Source: Entrophospora sp. SA101 (Eukaryota > Glomeromycota > Glomeromycetes > Entrophosporales > Entrophosporaceae). From it: a DNA stretch of 57,232 nt. A program made the translations under genes and the position numbers. The DNA is taken from assembly GCA_958430865.1 (NCBI GenBank), contig CAUDNR010004191.1, positions 1 to 57,232 of the forward strand, in the 5' to 3' direction. The stretch's first letter is position 1. Each line of letters starts with the position of its first letter. Below, piece after piece: positions 11,140-23,330 of this stretch. The notes below the pieces were generated by a model. That model did no database searches. It was not told the origin of the DNA and worked only from the letters and a program-made list of their open reading frames with translations.

Positions 11140-13825
11140 CTATTGTCGTTAATTTTTTTTCAAGATATTATATATTGTGCAACATAATACAAATTACACG
11201 TTCGAATGATAATATATTTTCGAATTGGGTTCTTTTAACAAGAGTCCGGATCACACAGACCCTATTTTTATTCCCAATATTAAAGGCGAGCCAAGGCTGG
11301 TCCTAATTGTACGCCAAACAAGTAATAAATATTAAATATAGAATTTTAAACTTGGTCTTTTGTCAAAAAAAAAAAAATTCTTCGCCAAAGATAATTAATT
11401 ATAATTCCAAACATAATTTAAAAATCAATTAATTACACAATGAAAGAGTATTCGATAGAAATTATGATCCAATAATTTTTTTGGAAAAAGGGCTCTATTG
11501 GTTTGTTGCTTTACCTTTGAACCTTCATTTAATAGAAAGATTTTTAAAACTAAATCACAAGTTCTTGAGTTTTATACTTTTTAGGATATCATTCAAATAT
11601 TTGAAAAATCTTATCCATGTGAATTATCATCATTCTATTGGGGGAACAAATAATTTCTTCTTTCATTATAATTAATCAACAAACTTAACTCCGCTTTAAA
11701 ACTAATAATTTAGAAAATAAATGTTTTGATTTTTCCTTATTATCACCATTTATTGAGTATGCGCTAGTTGCTTCCTCAAGAAAATATTTAGTGTATTAAA
11801 TTAACCATTTAGGTCTCTTGTCTTGAAGAAATATTATTTCTTAGAACATCATTTGGCATTGACAGTGTATGTGCCTGTTTTTATGGAACAACGAATATAC
11901 AATAGTTCGATGTCAACCAGATATTAAGTAAAGAGAAGAAGCATGGCAGAAGAAGACATCTCTGGTAAAGGTAGTAGTATATAGTACCTATCTTTACGGA
12001 ACATTCAACCTAATAACTAAAATAAATGAACCCAACCAATTTATTTGAAAAATTCGGATCTCAAAGCGGACATTTATTAATATGACGAAAATTGACGGGT
12101 TTTAAAAAATGAAGAATCGATAATAGCCAAATTAAAGGTCGCTAATATTCGCAGAAATCAATTGCAATAAATAATGATGGGGTTTTGTAAACGGTATTGC
12201 TACTATACAAAAATGCATATTCAAATAACATTAAATAAACAAAAATTCCTCTTTTTCGGTAATTAGAAATTTAAGGCCACGGCCCTGTATTTACAAACCT
12301 TTTTTGTATAATAATTTTCATATTTTTATTATTATATTATGTGTGAATTTTTTCTTTTTCTTAAACCAAACAAGCGTGTAATATAATAATAATAAATATG
12401 GATAACATCTCAAAATCTCAGGCGATAATTAGAGGAAAAACAACGGAAGAAAATCTCAACGAATAATCACAACCGTCATCAAAAGCATGCAATGTTTCTT
12501 GTGATATTTTTAATTATTTAATGTTGGAAAGAATGATCACGGGAAACATATTTCAAAGTAATAATTTATAATATACAGTATACATAATATGCTGATTGAT
12601 TAATATTGGAGTATTAGTTTAATACTCTTCATATGTTAAGTTATCAGATAAGACATTACTGATATTTGTGATGGAAACCAATCAAAAAAGGCATTTTTTT
12701 ATTCATATATACAATATTCTAATTAACAATAATTCATTTATTCCATTGCAAATAGAATGAGTTGTAAATGATATTTGATGAAACGATAAAATACACTTGT
12801 TCCTCGCTCATTCACTCAAAATAAATTGAAAAACTTTTGAAGAATTAAGATGAATTGTTTTTTGAGAAACTTGACATGGGAATATTTTCTGACCAATTAA
12901 TTAGTAATAGTAATGAATGGGTTGATTATTGGTTAAAAACAAATAGTTATTCTTTCATTTTTGTATCCAAGTTGGAATTTTTGATTTATCGTTTGTTACA
13001 TACAGCTCACTCTCTATAACGAACTTTACTTTTGTCCCGATCATTTTTTTTATAATTAATTTTTCCCTCTATTAATATCGGGCGTACAACTATTATCATT
13101 TTACCATTTTTATCATTATCCTAAATATCCTAAAAACTCTCTAATCAGGAAATTACAATAAGATTTGAATTGATGTTCGTACGACACATATATACTTGTT
13201 TTTTTTGTTTGTTTATTGTTAAACCGTAGCACATTTTTTGTGTAAACGTGATAAACTGAAAGCAAAAAAAAAATCACTTTTTTTTCAAAGAAACAACTTG
13301 TAGAATACAGTAGTAGTGACCTTACCAAAACCTATCTCATTATTATTATTCCACATAACTAGCAGTTTAAGTTGGAATATTTTTTTATTATAAACTTTTT
13401 CCTCGCATTTCTTATTCATACAATTTAGTCTTCGTTTGAATAGATAATTTTCTTTTCATGATAGCAATCTCTATTATTACTATTGCAACAAATATTCGCT
13501 TAAATCAGCCTCTCCATGTTCTTAGTGCTCATTACGTTTTCTTCATTTGCTTTAACATATTCATAAGGTCATTATTAACGTTAACGTTAATATAAAATGA
13601 TTGTTTGCGCAATTATTTTCCGCAATAATCACCATGTAATTTCTTTATCAGGATAGTGACATAACCTTAAAAACCATTTGTTCAATTGTGTAAAAATCGC
13701 ATGTTACAAACAAATATTCTATTATTAGGTCGCAAATACGGTTTCAAGGATAAATAATCTGATTTTTCTCAATCCTTTTATTTTTATCATAAAATTATTG
13801 TTATAACCTGTTTTTTTTTTTCAAA
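11140..13825. other. 2.7 kb without a recognisable gene
   Basis: This separates the divergent MED4 and S1/P1 nuclease genes and so contains both promoters. ORFs of 64-70 codons at 11481-11675 (no ATG start) and 13116-13328 show no family features and are taken as accidental. Positions 13241-13411 are the source of the 171-bp fragment found inserted in copy 2 (35908-36078). Confidence 0.4.
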
Positions 13826-15306
13826 ATGAAAAATTCATCGATTTTTTTGATTTTTCTATTTATTATTATCACCAATTTTACCACCATTCAAATGGTAAAT
13901 GCTTGGGGTGAAGATGGTCACAAGATTGTTGGTAAAATTGCTCAAAATATTTTGAACCCGGAAATAGCTAAAAGAGTTGCCAGCTTGTTTCAAGATCCGT
14001 TTTTTGATGGAAAATTACCTCTCGCTGCCCTTTGGGCTGATATGATTAAACAAATACCAGAATCTCCATACGCCAATTGGAGTTTTCCTTTACATTATAT
14101 GACTACGCATGATAATCCCGGCAGAGTTTGTTCTGTCGATGAGGTAATTAAAAAAAAACCAAAAATTTTTTTTGCGCGTTTATTTGTTTGTGCTTTGTAT
14201 TTTTATTATTTGTTGTTATTTTTTCCCCTCAATAATCAATTCGTTATAACAATTTTTTAGGCGAACGATTGTGCTGGAGGTGCTTGTATAGTTGGTGGTA
14301 GGTTTTCCCCTTTCCTCTAAAAATTATATTTTGTTTTATTTTTTTCCTTAATTATTATTAAACGGTTTATAATATAATATTATTACACGATTAGCAATTG
14401 CCAATTATACAGATCAATTGGATTGTGAAAATGGCCGTGACATCAATACCAGAGATATTGCTCTTAGATTTTTATCACATTTCTTTGGTGATATTACACA
14501 ACGTAATAATTTTATTTTTATTTTTAATGTCTTTAATAATTAATTAATTAGTTAATTAATTAATTGTGTTTTTTAGCACTTCATGTTTGCGGACGTGCTA
14601 GAGGTGGAAATGATATTAAAGTGACATTTGATGGTCGTCCTACAAAGTAAAAAGTTAAACTACACTATATTAATATCCATTATCATCACATTCTAATTTA
14701 ATTAATTTTATATTTTTTAAAAAAGTCTTCACGCAATCTGGGATAGAGATATTGTAAAAAAAAAAAAATCTTTAATAATTTTTTTGATTCTTTAGGAAAG
14801 AAACGCATTAATTGACTTATTGATTGATTGAAAATTTTAGGTTAAAAAAAGATTAAAAGACTACAACGATAATTTTGAAACATACGCAAATCACTTAACT
14901 AATGAAATTACTAACGGAGCTTTCGCAAAAGTGTCACAAAATTGGATTTCATGTAAAGAGACACAACTAAAAGGTCTTAGTCTTAATTTAAGAAAACGTG
15001 CTAAAGCTACTACAAAATGTCCACTTACTTGGGCAATTGATACCAATGGAATTAATTGTCCTTTGGTAAGTTTATATCTCTATTTATCTGTTTATTTACA
15101 CATATATTACACGCGTAAAGACAAACTTGTAAATTTTTTTAATTAATTAGGTTTGGGCAGCTATTGATGATAATCCAAAAGTAGATTTAGGTGGAAGATA
15201 TTATCAAGATGCAGTGCAAGTTATTGATCAACAACTTGCTAAAGGTGGCCTTAGACTTGGAACATTCTTAAATATTATATTAAACAAACCTTGTGAAAAT
15301 AATTAA
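13826..15306 (+). CDS. Secreted S1/P1-type zinc nuclease (copy 1)
   Basis: Seven exons (13826..14143, 14261..14297, 14395..14502, 14577..14646, 14726..14753, 14841..15065, 15151..15306) give 313 residues. S1/P1 nucleases cleave single-stranded DNA and RNA and nucleotide 3'-phosphates with three zinc ions. Residues 1-26 are a signal peptide, and cleavage would expose Trp27 as the new N-terminus, as the fold requires for its first zinc ligand. All nine zinc ligands are visible: W27 and H32 (WGEDGH), D72 (ALWAD), H90 (PLHYM), H147, D151 and H157 (HFFGDITQPLH), H180 and D184 (NLHAIWD). Cysteines in VCSVDE, NDC and GACIV fit the family's disulfides. Exons of 28 and 37 nt are confirmed by motif continuity; the 28-nt exon 5 uses an AAAAG acceptor. 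It ends CENN before TAA. A role in nucleotide scavenging or host interaction would be inference. Confidence 0.93.
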
Positions 15307-15396
15307 ATTGTAAAGTATTAAAAAAAATTATTTTATTTATAAAAAAATAACAACACAGTAAAAAAATATGTACAAAGATTATTATTTATATTATTA

Positions 15397-17598
15397 TTAA
15401 TCAACAAAAAAAGACATCCATAAATCAATTTTTTTTGTTATATATACAAACGTCTCTTGAGAATTGCTTAATAGCGGTATGATCGTTTGATCGATAAAAT
15501 CTTTAAAATCTTCCAGCATAGGAGGAATTTTATCGAAAACTTGATCTAAAATATTATTAAAATAATAATAATAGTATTGATTTTTACTAATAGAAACGCC
15601 ACCACCTTTATAGCTATAAATATTAATATTATTTTTCTCTTCCGCAACCATTTTCTTATCATCGTCGCCATTAACTCCATCAATAACATCCAAGTAAATA
15701 ATTTCATCTTTTGTCAATAACAAATTGAAACCTTTCAGAATATTTCCTTTTCTATCTACAATATCTGCTGATACTCGTATTTGTTTCGGTTGTTTTTCAT
15801 CATTGCGATCATTAAAATCATCGTAATCAATACGGAATAAAAATAAATTTTCATCAGCCATGGCAACTTGTTTCCTTGCTTGCTGATCATTGTAATTATA
15901 GAGAATAACTTGAAATTCATTGTTTTTAATCTTTTTTGTTAATGGTGATTCATTAAGATTAAACAAAAAATCAGTTTCGGATATTTGCCAAAGATCAATA
16001 TATTGAGTTGATCCTTTATACTTTAAAAATTTTATGTCAAGATTAACATAACCTAAATTATTCCCGACGTCGCTATCACTGTTACTATTACTGTTATTGC
16101 TATTGTTAAAGGTTTCTTCAAGTTTAATTCTTAACATATTATTATTATTATTATTAATATCATTACTGATATTACTAGGATTGTAATCACTATGGCTATT
16201 TTTATTAATTAAAAGTAAGTCATATTTAGTCAAGCTTGTCGTAAGATCCAAGAAGAAAAGAATAATTATTACTATGATCGAAATGACTTCTCGTGTCTTC
16301 TTCGCCCATTTATAACCATCTCTACACTCACTATTTTCATCATTATTTTCACTAACATCGTCGTCATAATCATCGTCATCGTCGTCATAATCATCGTCAT
16401 CGTCGTCGTAATAATTATCGCCATCATCGTCATCATCGTCGTCGTCATCGTCGTCATCATCGTCATCATCACTGTGATCATTATTTGTTATTACGTTCCT
16501 AAATTCGTGATTCATTTTGAATTTGAATGCATGATTTTTCAATATTAGAACATCATTGTAAACAAGGTTAGGATCAAAAAATGAAAATTCGTTGGCTGTT
16601 ATTATTTGATTTCTTTTGCTAGCTTGCCAATTAAAACAATTGATTTGATAGTTTTCTAAAATTCGGAAAAGTTGTATTGCTGATCTTTTGTTGTAATTAT
16701 TATTATCGCTTGGCTCTTGATCACAAAGACCAATGATTACTGGAAATAAATTTATATGATTTTGTAGTTCTTTCATTGTTTCGACAAGTAAATTTGAAAG
16801 TCGTGGTGAGTTTGGTGATATTAAGATCACGCACAAGTCAATCCAATTTTGGACGTTGTCGTTGTTTTTTTGATGATTATTGTTATTGATGTTTTTTTTA
16901 ACATTATTGTCGTTGTTTTTAATATCTCCGCCGTCATCATCGCCGTCACCATATTTGTTGGAAGTAGTAATGTCAACTTTTAAATAATTCTTTAACAAGC
17001 AATCTTTAGCATCATTCAACGATTTATCAGTAAGATCTATTTCATAAATTGTTGATCCACTATCATCAATTAAAACATATTCATAAATAAAATGACTATA
17101 ATTTGCTCCATATTTAGTAGATTTCAATTTAAAGCTTTTTCTTTCACTGAAAGCAGTTTGGTTAGGTCTATAATTATGACCGTGATCAGAAATACTTTTA
17201 CATATTTTATTCAAGATTTCAAATTTACAGGATATTGTCATCGTTGATTTTTCACCATCACAATCATCATCATCACCGTTAATATAAGCGACGCGGAAAT
17301 AAATTGGCAATGAAAGCGGTTTTGATGTTGAAGTTTGTTTTTGGTAATATATGTTATTCGTCATCTCAATATCGCTGTTAGCATCATCACCTCTTGTAAA
17401 ACTTTTAAAAATTTCTTCTAAAAAATAAAAGGATTAAATAATAATAATAACAATAGTAATAATAATAAGAAAGACCATGTGAAATTTATAATTATAAAAA
17501 TATATGTATATGTATCATTTTTTTCTCTTACCAGGTGAGATATTATGATTTTCAAAAGAAGTGTAAGAGTTGCTTAAAATTTTGTTTTCGAGAATCAT
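15397..17598 (-). CDS. Membrane protein with septin-like region, function unknown (copy 1)
   Basis: Model complement(15397..17417, 17532..17598): a 67-nt first exon starting at the ATG at 17598, a GT-AG intron, then one long exon, 695 residues. Residues about 60-340 recall a septin GTPase domain in decayed form. A glycine-to-KST stretch (GDDDDCDGEKST, about 70-81) sits where the P-loop would be. WIDLCVILISPNSPR at about 214 followed by NHINLFPVIIG resembles the septin G4 neighbourhood, and DVLILKNHAF at about 311 resembles the segment after it. Canonical Walker A and DxxG motifs are not intact. A long aspartate/tyrosine run (about 340-385) precedes one hydrophobic segment (about 400-413, VISIIVIIILFF). 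The C-terminal 280 residues are Asn-rich at first, then unrecognised. The septin link is a suggestion from residue patterns; the gene itself is well supported by its length and by an uninterrupted frame in copies 1 and 3. Confidence 0.75.
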
Positions 17599-18516
17599 TT
17601 TATTTTGTAAAAGATGTTATTATCAATGGAAACTATATTTTTTTAATAAGGTATATTTTTCGAAAAAAAATTTTTTTTAAGAGAAGAAAAAGAAAAAATT
17701 AGATATTCGTCAGATAACAAAAACGTCACTCTAATTGAAACGTCACTTATTTGACATCACTTTTAGTTAAATTACACAAATCAAAATTGTAATATCAATC
17801 TAAAAGGTAAAAAAGTGTGGGCAAAAAAAATATTCAGTCAAAATGTCGTTTTAATTGAATCTTCTACTAGTACTAGAAATACATGTGTCAATCAAAAGCT
17901 TTTTTTTACTATCTTTTCTTTTTTAAATAGAAATTCACATTAATAAATTCGACATTTGAACCTGTTGTTGTGTTATTATTATTATTTCATCTTAAATTTT
18001 ATAGAAAATTATATGAATGATGCGATCTTCTACTTTTCGGATTCATTAAATTAAAATTATTTCAAATAAAATTTTATTTTATTTTTTGAATAACAATAAT
18101 AATAATAATCACTGATGCATTTTCGAAACCCAAATTTGGCATTGACTATGTCGATCTGACACTAATCAGTAGTAGTAGGTGTAACGAAATTAAGATTAAA
18201 TTGATCAATACAATTTTATGTTATAGACAACCTAACACCTGAAAATGGGACAAGAATTAGAAGGCTTTTTTTATCTTGTCATAAAAAATCGTCAATATTT
18301 GGCTAAACAGCAATAAAAGTAGAAAAGGAAATATGCAAAGGTCGATATAGTTGGTTGTATCACGATTCAATAAATAACTTGTTCTCCAAGTAAATCATAT
18401 AAATTGATATAATGAAAACATGATTTTATTTGATTATTTTTGCCTCCTTATGAATGAATTAGTTTGTTTTAAAAAAAAATTATTAATTAGAAAAAAAAAA
18501 CGGGATTTAATTTTTA
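17599..18516. other. 0.9 kb intergenic
   Basis: This lies between the 5' end of the septin-like gene and the 3' end of the phosphoribosyltransferase gene. It holds long homopolymer runs and short TAA/ATT repeats. No gene is seen. Confidence 0.4.
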
Positions 18517-19441
18517 TTACTTAAAAAGTTGTTTTATCTGTGCATTTGTTAAATGTTCATGGCCGTCTTCATACCAAGATTCTAAAATTGTTAATTAATT
18601 ACAATTAGATTGGGATTTCGATTAATTATAATTATATATGAAATTGATATATTGATACATTACCAACTGAACCAACAATTTGTGGTGCTTTAACGGCAAC
18701 AACATCATCAACTTTTTTCATAAACCTTTTCTGATTTATTAAAAATAAAATCAATAAATCAATAAATCAATAAATCAATAAATCAATAATAACAAATTAA
18801 AAATGAACAACAAACAAAAAAGCAAAAAGTAAAGTACCTGAGCATCAGAACCAATCACACCACCAGATAAAATAATCTTACCATTATAACCTAGACTTTT
18901 TAAAATTGAAATGGTGTTACGAGCATCTTGACCAGTTTTAATACCATCAGTTACTAAAATGATATTTGCATTTTCAGATTTTGGTAAAGGTAAATTTGGT
19001 GGATTGCATTCTTGATGTAAAATTTGAAGTTGAGCACGCTATATATATATTTTTAAGAAACTATCAACAAAGTTGATAATAACCAACAAGTAATCAACCA
19101 TACTATTAATTAATTATGATGTTTACCTGCTCTGCAATTTTGGAATCTATTAATTCTTGTGAAATATCACAACCTCTAAAAAAATTATTTTATTGTATTT
19201 AGTTTGTTTTATTTTATTAATTGTTTGTTTATTAATTAATTAATTTAATTAATTACTGAATAATTTGATCCTTTAATAGAGGCTTGTCTGTTCTGTCAGT
19301 TATAGCTCCAATTGTCATTCCATCCATTATCAAAGAACGAATTAAAAATAAATCTAATGGTACATTTAATTCTTTTGCTATTTCGTGAGCTATAATTGTT
19401 GCTGAAGGTTTAATAGCGAGAACAACTAAAAAATATATATA

Positions 19442-19477
<36 letters not shown>

Positions 19478-19679
19478 GAGAATATGTGAATATAATATAT
19501 ATAATAATTAATTTACTTGTATCTGGTGCATTATGGTAATGTTTCAAAAATCTAGCCAACAATTTTCCAACTTCTTTTCTTGATTCGAATCTATGTTGAT
19601 AGACAGGATTATGAGTAATATTATTATTTGATGAATTTATTGTAAGTGGTGGTAATGGTAAATTTTGTTCTGAAAGCAT
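18517..19679 (-). CDS. Phosphoribosyltransferase-like protein, COG1926 type (copy 1)
   Basis: Model complement(18517..18581, 18664..18730, 18838..19038, 19127..19175, 19257..19425, 19517..19679): six exons, 237 residues, all phases consistent. The protein matches the layout of bacterial-type predicted phosphoribosyltransferases. It has an N-terminal RFESRKEVGKLLARFL helix, IVLAIKPSATIIAHEIAKEL where those proteins have a PRGG pyrophosphate loop, IRSLIMDG, and a PRPP-loop-like ILVTDGIKTGQDA. The C-terminal GSVGESWYEDGHEHLTNAQI matches the family's V(G)xWYxDFxxxxDeEV ending. The loop here has TDG instead of the usual DDG, and the PRGG motif is lost, so catalytic activity is uncertain. Substrate unknown. 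Intron content shows long residence in a eukaryotic genome. Confidence 0.8.
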
Positions 19680-20339
19680 TTTTTATTTGTTTAATACAAT
19701 TATAATTTATTAATTGGCAAAAATGAAGTTTGGGAATTTTTTTAAAAAAGTTAAAATACAAAAAAAAAAATCAAGTTGTTTAAATACAGAAAAAAGATTA
19801 ATTAACCTTATTTCGTAATAATTATGACGATGATGATATAAATTTTACCCACGAATGTTCACCCAAAATAGAAATGAGATTAGATTATGCAGGGTGATTT
19901 TTGATAAGATTGAAGGATTACATAATAAAACAATTAAATAATAAACTATTATTATAATCACAAGAATTGCTTGTCAAATAATACTATTTTCTTTTTTTCA
20001 TTACAATTCTTTCCATAAGGTTATTATAATTTAGGCGAAATCGGTGTGTTAAATATGAACGAACAATGGTTATTATCATCCTCAATTACCAAAATAATTG
20101 ACTAGCCAGCAAGTTATAAAATGCTATATAGTTTTTCCAAATAGTAAGTGCTCATGTCGCAATCCAAAAAAGGAAACAAAGTGGCAAAGGTGTGTTGCAA
20201 TCATTTTTATATGATGCAAAGGTGGCTGCAACTATCATCAAAAAGCTGCAGCTGGTATCATCTTTATTTTCAATCTATTGTTAATAGGATTTGGAGAGAT
20301 TTCCTACCCTCAATTTTTTCCTTGTTATATTTATATATT

Positions 20340-20478
20340 ATTGCCGATTTTACTATTTATGGAATGACTAGAAAATATCACATGACCAATCAATTTTTTT
20401 AATGGAAAAATTTTCTCAAAATTGGCGAAGTGGCATAGAAAGTTATGGGACTAGGTGACTTGCGCTGTGCGTACCCGA
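20340..20478. mobile_element. Solo terminal inverted repeat, facing left
   Basis: Reverse complemented, it begins CAGCGCAAGTCACCTAGTCC and continues for about 60 bp with close similarity to the end at 21972. The CAGTGCAAGTC-type terminus resembles Tc1/mariner ends. The matching partner faces the other way, so the two do not bound one element. Confidence 0.45.
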
Positions 20479-21971
20479 TTCATATGTAAGGAGGGCTTCT
20501 GCTGGGAAATGTGATCGGGATTAAGCAATGTTAGCCTAAATTGCCTCCCTTACATTAATATTAATAAATGATTGTTGCCGAATCCGAAATGCCGAAATAG
20601 TTTTTCATAGCTGATTATGATGGTTTGCCGAAAATTATATCTGAAATTTTTTGAACACTTTAACTCAATAGCCGAGGTTTTTTTATATCTATTGCAGTCC
20701 AGTATTTTACCAAATTTGGAATTTCTAAATATTGTAATCTAATTTTCCGTGTGACACTGGAAAATATGATTTGCTAACTTTTATGCGTTGAAAAATATGA
20801 AAAACCTGGCGAGGGCCTTATAACTTCCAAAATTATACAATATGTGGATTTAACTTATATACAAGGTCGCACAGGATTAAGCAACTTCGAGGATTTTATT
20901 TTTCAATCAATATTGTTATGATGTATAATATATCAATAGTTCAACTTATAATAATTTTTCCCAAACTATTTTTATTAATACCATAAATCTCGAAAGATAA
21001 CACCCTCGAAAGATAGTAAAGATAGTACCCTCTACTTTAAAACAATTGAAAATCATTTGTTACACAGTTGTAAAAAGGAGGTGCTATCTTACAATAACTG
21101 AAATGGGCAAAATTATTTTTAAATTATTTGTTTATTCTTATAAAAAATATTGATAAGCCCAAACTATTGTGAAAGCTACTTTTTTGCAAAAATAGTCTGG
21201 ACCAGAAATTTTAGTTAAACTAATAATAATAATATTTTATAATAAAATGTGAAATCAGATGAATCTAAATATCTAAATTCATTTTTTTGGAATATATAAA
21301 TATGATAGTTTACAATAAAAATAGTTAATGTTGATGTTGAGTTTTAAAATTATAATTAACACACATAAGAGACGACACGAAACTCGTAACACTGTTTCTT
21401 TCCTTATTTGGAATTTATGCGCATGACTTTGGTTTTTAAATAAATGCCTATAGCGATCATCACAGAATAACTAAACAAGAAATAAACTGGTCTAATTTAT
21501 CAAATTAAAATGATATATCAATTAGCAATATAGCGGGCTTTATCTGTGATTTGTAATAAAGCAGTGGTACAAGAATGAAGACATTGTATAGAGAGTAGTC
21601 AAGTTGTAGGAGGGAACTAAACATACGAACGAGCAGTACGGACTAATATTGAGACAAGAAAAAATCAAATTTTATTAAACAGAATTTTTTGAGAAGCGTG
21701 AGATAAAAAAACAAGGTGTTTAATTTTTTTTTTTCCACTAAGTTATCTGAAATGATCGACGTTGTTGTGTTTTTTAATTTTTACTTTTTTATTATCATCG
21801 TTTATTCAATAGATAGATGGTGACAAAAATGAGGATTCAAAAAAAAGAAAAGTTGTACATTTCGATTAATTTTTTTATAACGTGATGATAAAATTCTTCA
21901 AAACCAATTTCAACTTTATTAATCTCTTCTAAATAATGAATTATAAACAACATTATGTAAAAAAAAAAGTA

Positions 21972-22090
21972 CAGTGCAAGTCACTTAGTCCCACAACTTT
22001 CTGTGCCACACCGCCAATTTTTGAGAAATCAAAAATGCAAAAATTTTACAGTCACATGATTGTCGAAGATCGTCAAGTGTTAAATATATA
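21972..22090. mobile_element. Solo terminal inverted repeat, facing right, next to TA
   Basis: It begins CAGTGCAAGTCACTTAGTCC immediately after a TA dinucleotide (21970-21971), as expected for a Tc1/mariner end. It is similar over about 60 bp to the inverse of 20410-20478. No second end was found to its right before the tandem array. Confidence 0.45.
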
Positions 22091-22232
22091 AATTTTTCTT
22101 TTACATTTATTCCTATATACATATGTAAATGATTAGAACAATAAACAACAATAATGATTATAGTGATGTTATTAAATATAAGTTAAAATAAAAGATAAAT
22201 TTATATAAACAATTGAATGATTGATAAAACCT

Positions 22233-23025
22233 TCATTAGTATATTTTGTTCATAGGTCTTGTCCTTAAAGCTTACTTCGATTACTCCTACACAAACTATT
22301 ATAATTGATAACGTTTGTTAGAATATTTTGCAAACTTCATAGATCTTGTCCTTAAAACTTGTGCAAACTATTGAATAATTGATAAAACGTTCGTTAGAAT
22401 ATCTTGCAAGCTTCATAGATCTTGCTTGTCTTTAAAACTTACTTTGATTATTCCTACATAAACTATTGAAATAAAACGTTCGTTAGAATATTTTGCAAAC
22501 TTCATAGATCTTGTCCTTAACATTTGTACAACTATTGAATAATTGATAAAACGTCTGTTAGAATATTTTGTAACCTTCATAGATCTTGTCCTTAACACTT
22601 GCACAAACTATTGAATAATTGATAAAAGGTTCGTTAGAATATTTTGAAAGCTTCATAAATCTTGTCCTTAAAGCTTACTTATACAAACTATTGAATATTC
22701 AATAAAACGTACGTTAGAATATTTCTGTTCATAGATCTTGTCCTTAAAACTTACCTTGATTACTCTTACATAAACTATTGAATAATTTAATAAAACGTTC
22801 GTTAGAATATTTTGTTCATAGATATTGTCCTTAAAACTTGTACAAACTATTGAATAATTGATAAAACGTTCGTTAGAATATTTTGTAAGCTTCATAGATC
22901 TTGTCCTTAACGCTTGTATAAACTATTGAATAATTGATAAAACGTTCGTTAGAATATTTTGAAAGCTTCATACATCTTGTCATTAACGCTTACTTCGATC
23001 ACTCCTATACAAACTGGATCTTATC
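22233..23025 (-). repeat. Tandem array of intron-like units (copy 1)
   Basis: About ten units of 66-90 bp. In minus-strand sense each contains the shared core AAGGACAAGATCTATGAA, then ATTCTAACGAACG, then TTATCAATTATTCAATAGTTTG. Longer units add TGTAGGAGTAATCGAAGTAAGC. The longer units therefore carry a TGTAG acceptor-like step, a GTAAGY donor-like step and a CTAAC branch-like step. The 63- and 75-codon frames over it are by-products of the repeat. The same array recurs inverted at 29242-29975 and directly at 55423-56215. Confidence 0.85.
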
Positions 23026-23180
23026 CTCAACAAACGATAATATTATTGATTGATGGATCTTCGTATATTACAAACGTAACCAATCAAATCAATTAGCAAA
23101 ATTTATCCTTTTTTAATTTCTTAAATGTTTCCTTTTAACTAAATAAAATAAATAATAAAAATTAAAAATAGAAGGGTCAA

Positions 23181-23330
23181 TACACCCAACGTGAGTTCCG
23201 CCTTCCGCCACGCGGGACTTTACAGCCGATCCAAAGTGAGGCATTACACCTAAGGGAGCCGGACACAGAAGACCTTATCTGGTACTTCATCATTGCATGA
23301 CTTTTCCCTGGTCGATGCTATTATACCAAT
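23181..23330. repeat. GC-rich short element between two arrays
   Basis: From GAAGGGTCAATACACCC through GAGTTCCGCCTTCCGCCACG to GGGAGCCGGACACAGAAGACC the composition jumps to roughly 55-60 % GC in otherwise AT-rich DNA. It also occurs in copy 3 (56371-56520) but not in copy 2, which ends before it. It has no ORF. A short self-complementary step (CCGC...GCGG) is present. It could be a SINE-like repeat or a structured RNA; I found no convincing Pol III boxes on either strand. Confidence 0.45.

Larger units (their letters stand above)
19680..22232. other. 2.5 kb of transposon debris, no intact gene
   Basis: A frame of 84 codons at 20148-20402 has no recognisable domain and abuts a transposon end. 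Two related outward-facing terminal sequences lie at about 20340-20478 and 21972-22090 (see separate entries). A hairpin-capable stretch at 20490-20568 has arms GTAAGGAGGGC and GCCTCCCTTAC. A solitary hAT-like end lies near 21110-21220, related to the element at 4690-4944. Confidence 0.45.

Noticed and set aside
11481..11675. 64-codon plus-strand ORF between MED4 and the nuclease
   Set aside because: No ATG at its start and a composition typical of random AT-rich frames.
16272..16481. 69-codon frame rich in Met and Thr inside the septin-like gene
   Set aside because: It is the shifted frame of the GAY codon run that encodes the Asp tract.
20148..20402. 84-codon frame next to a transposon end as a transposase piece
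   Set aside because: No DDE or helix-turn-helix signature can be read; kept only as debris.
20490..20568. Hairpin-capable stretch as a 5S rRNA or other known RNA
   Set aside because: Only about 11 bp of arm pairs, and the interior does not match 5S rRNA landmarks.
22413..22895. 63- and 75-codon frames over the tandem array as genes
   Set aside because: They repeat the array unit, start without context and recur only because the array does.
22233..23025. Tandem array as a CRISPR array
   Set aside because: Eukaryotic context, units of variable length that are similar throughout, and no unique spacers.
23181..23330. GC-rich element as tRNA or tRNA-derived SINE
   Set aside because: No cloverleaf, and no acceptable A and B boxes in either strand.
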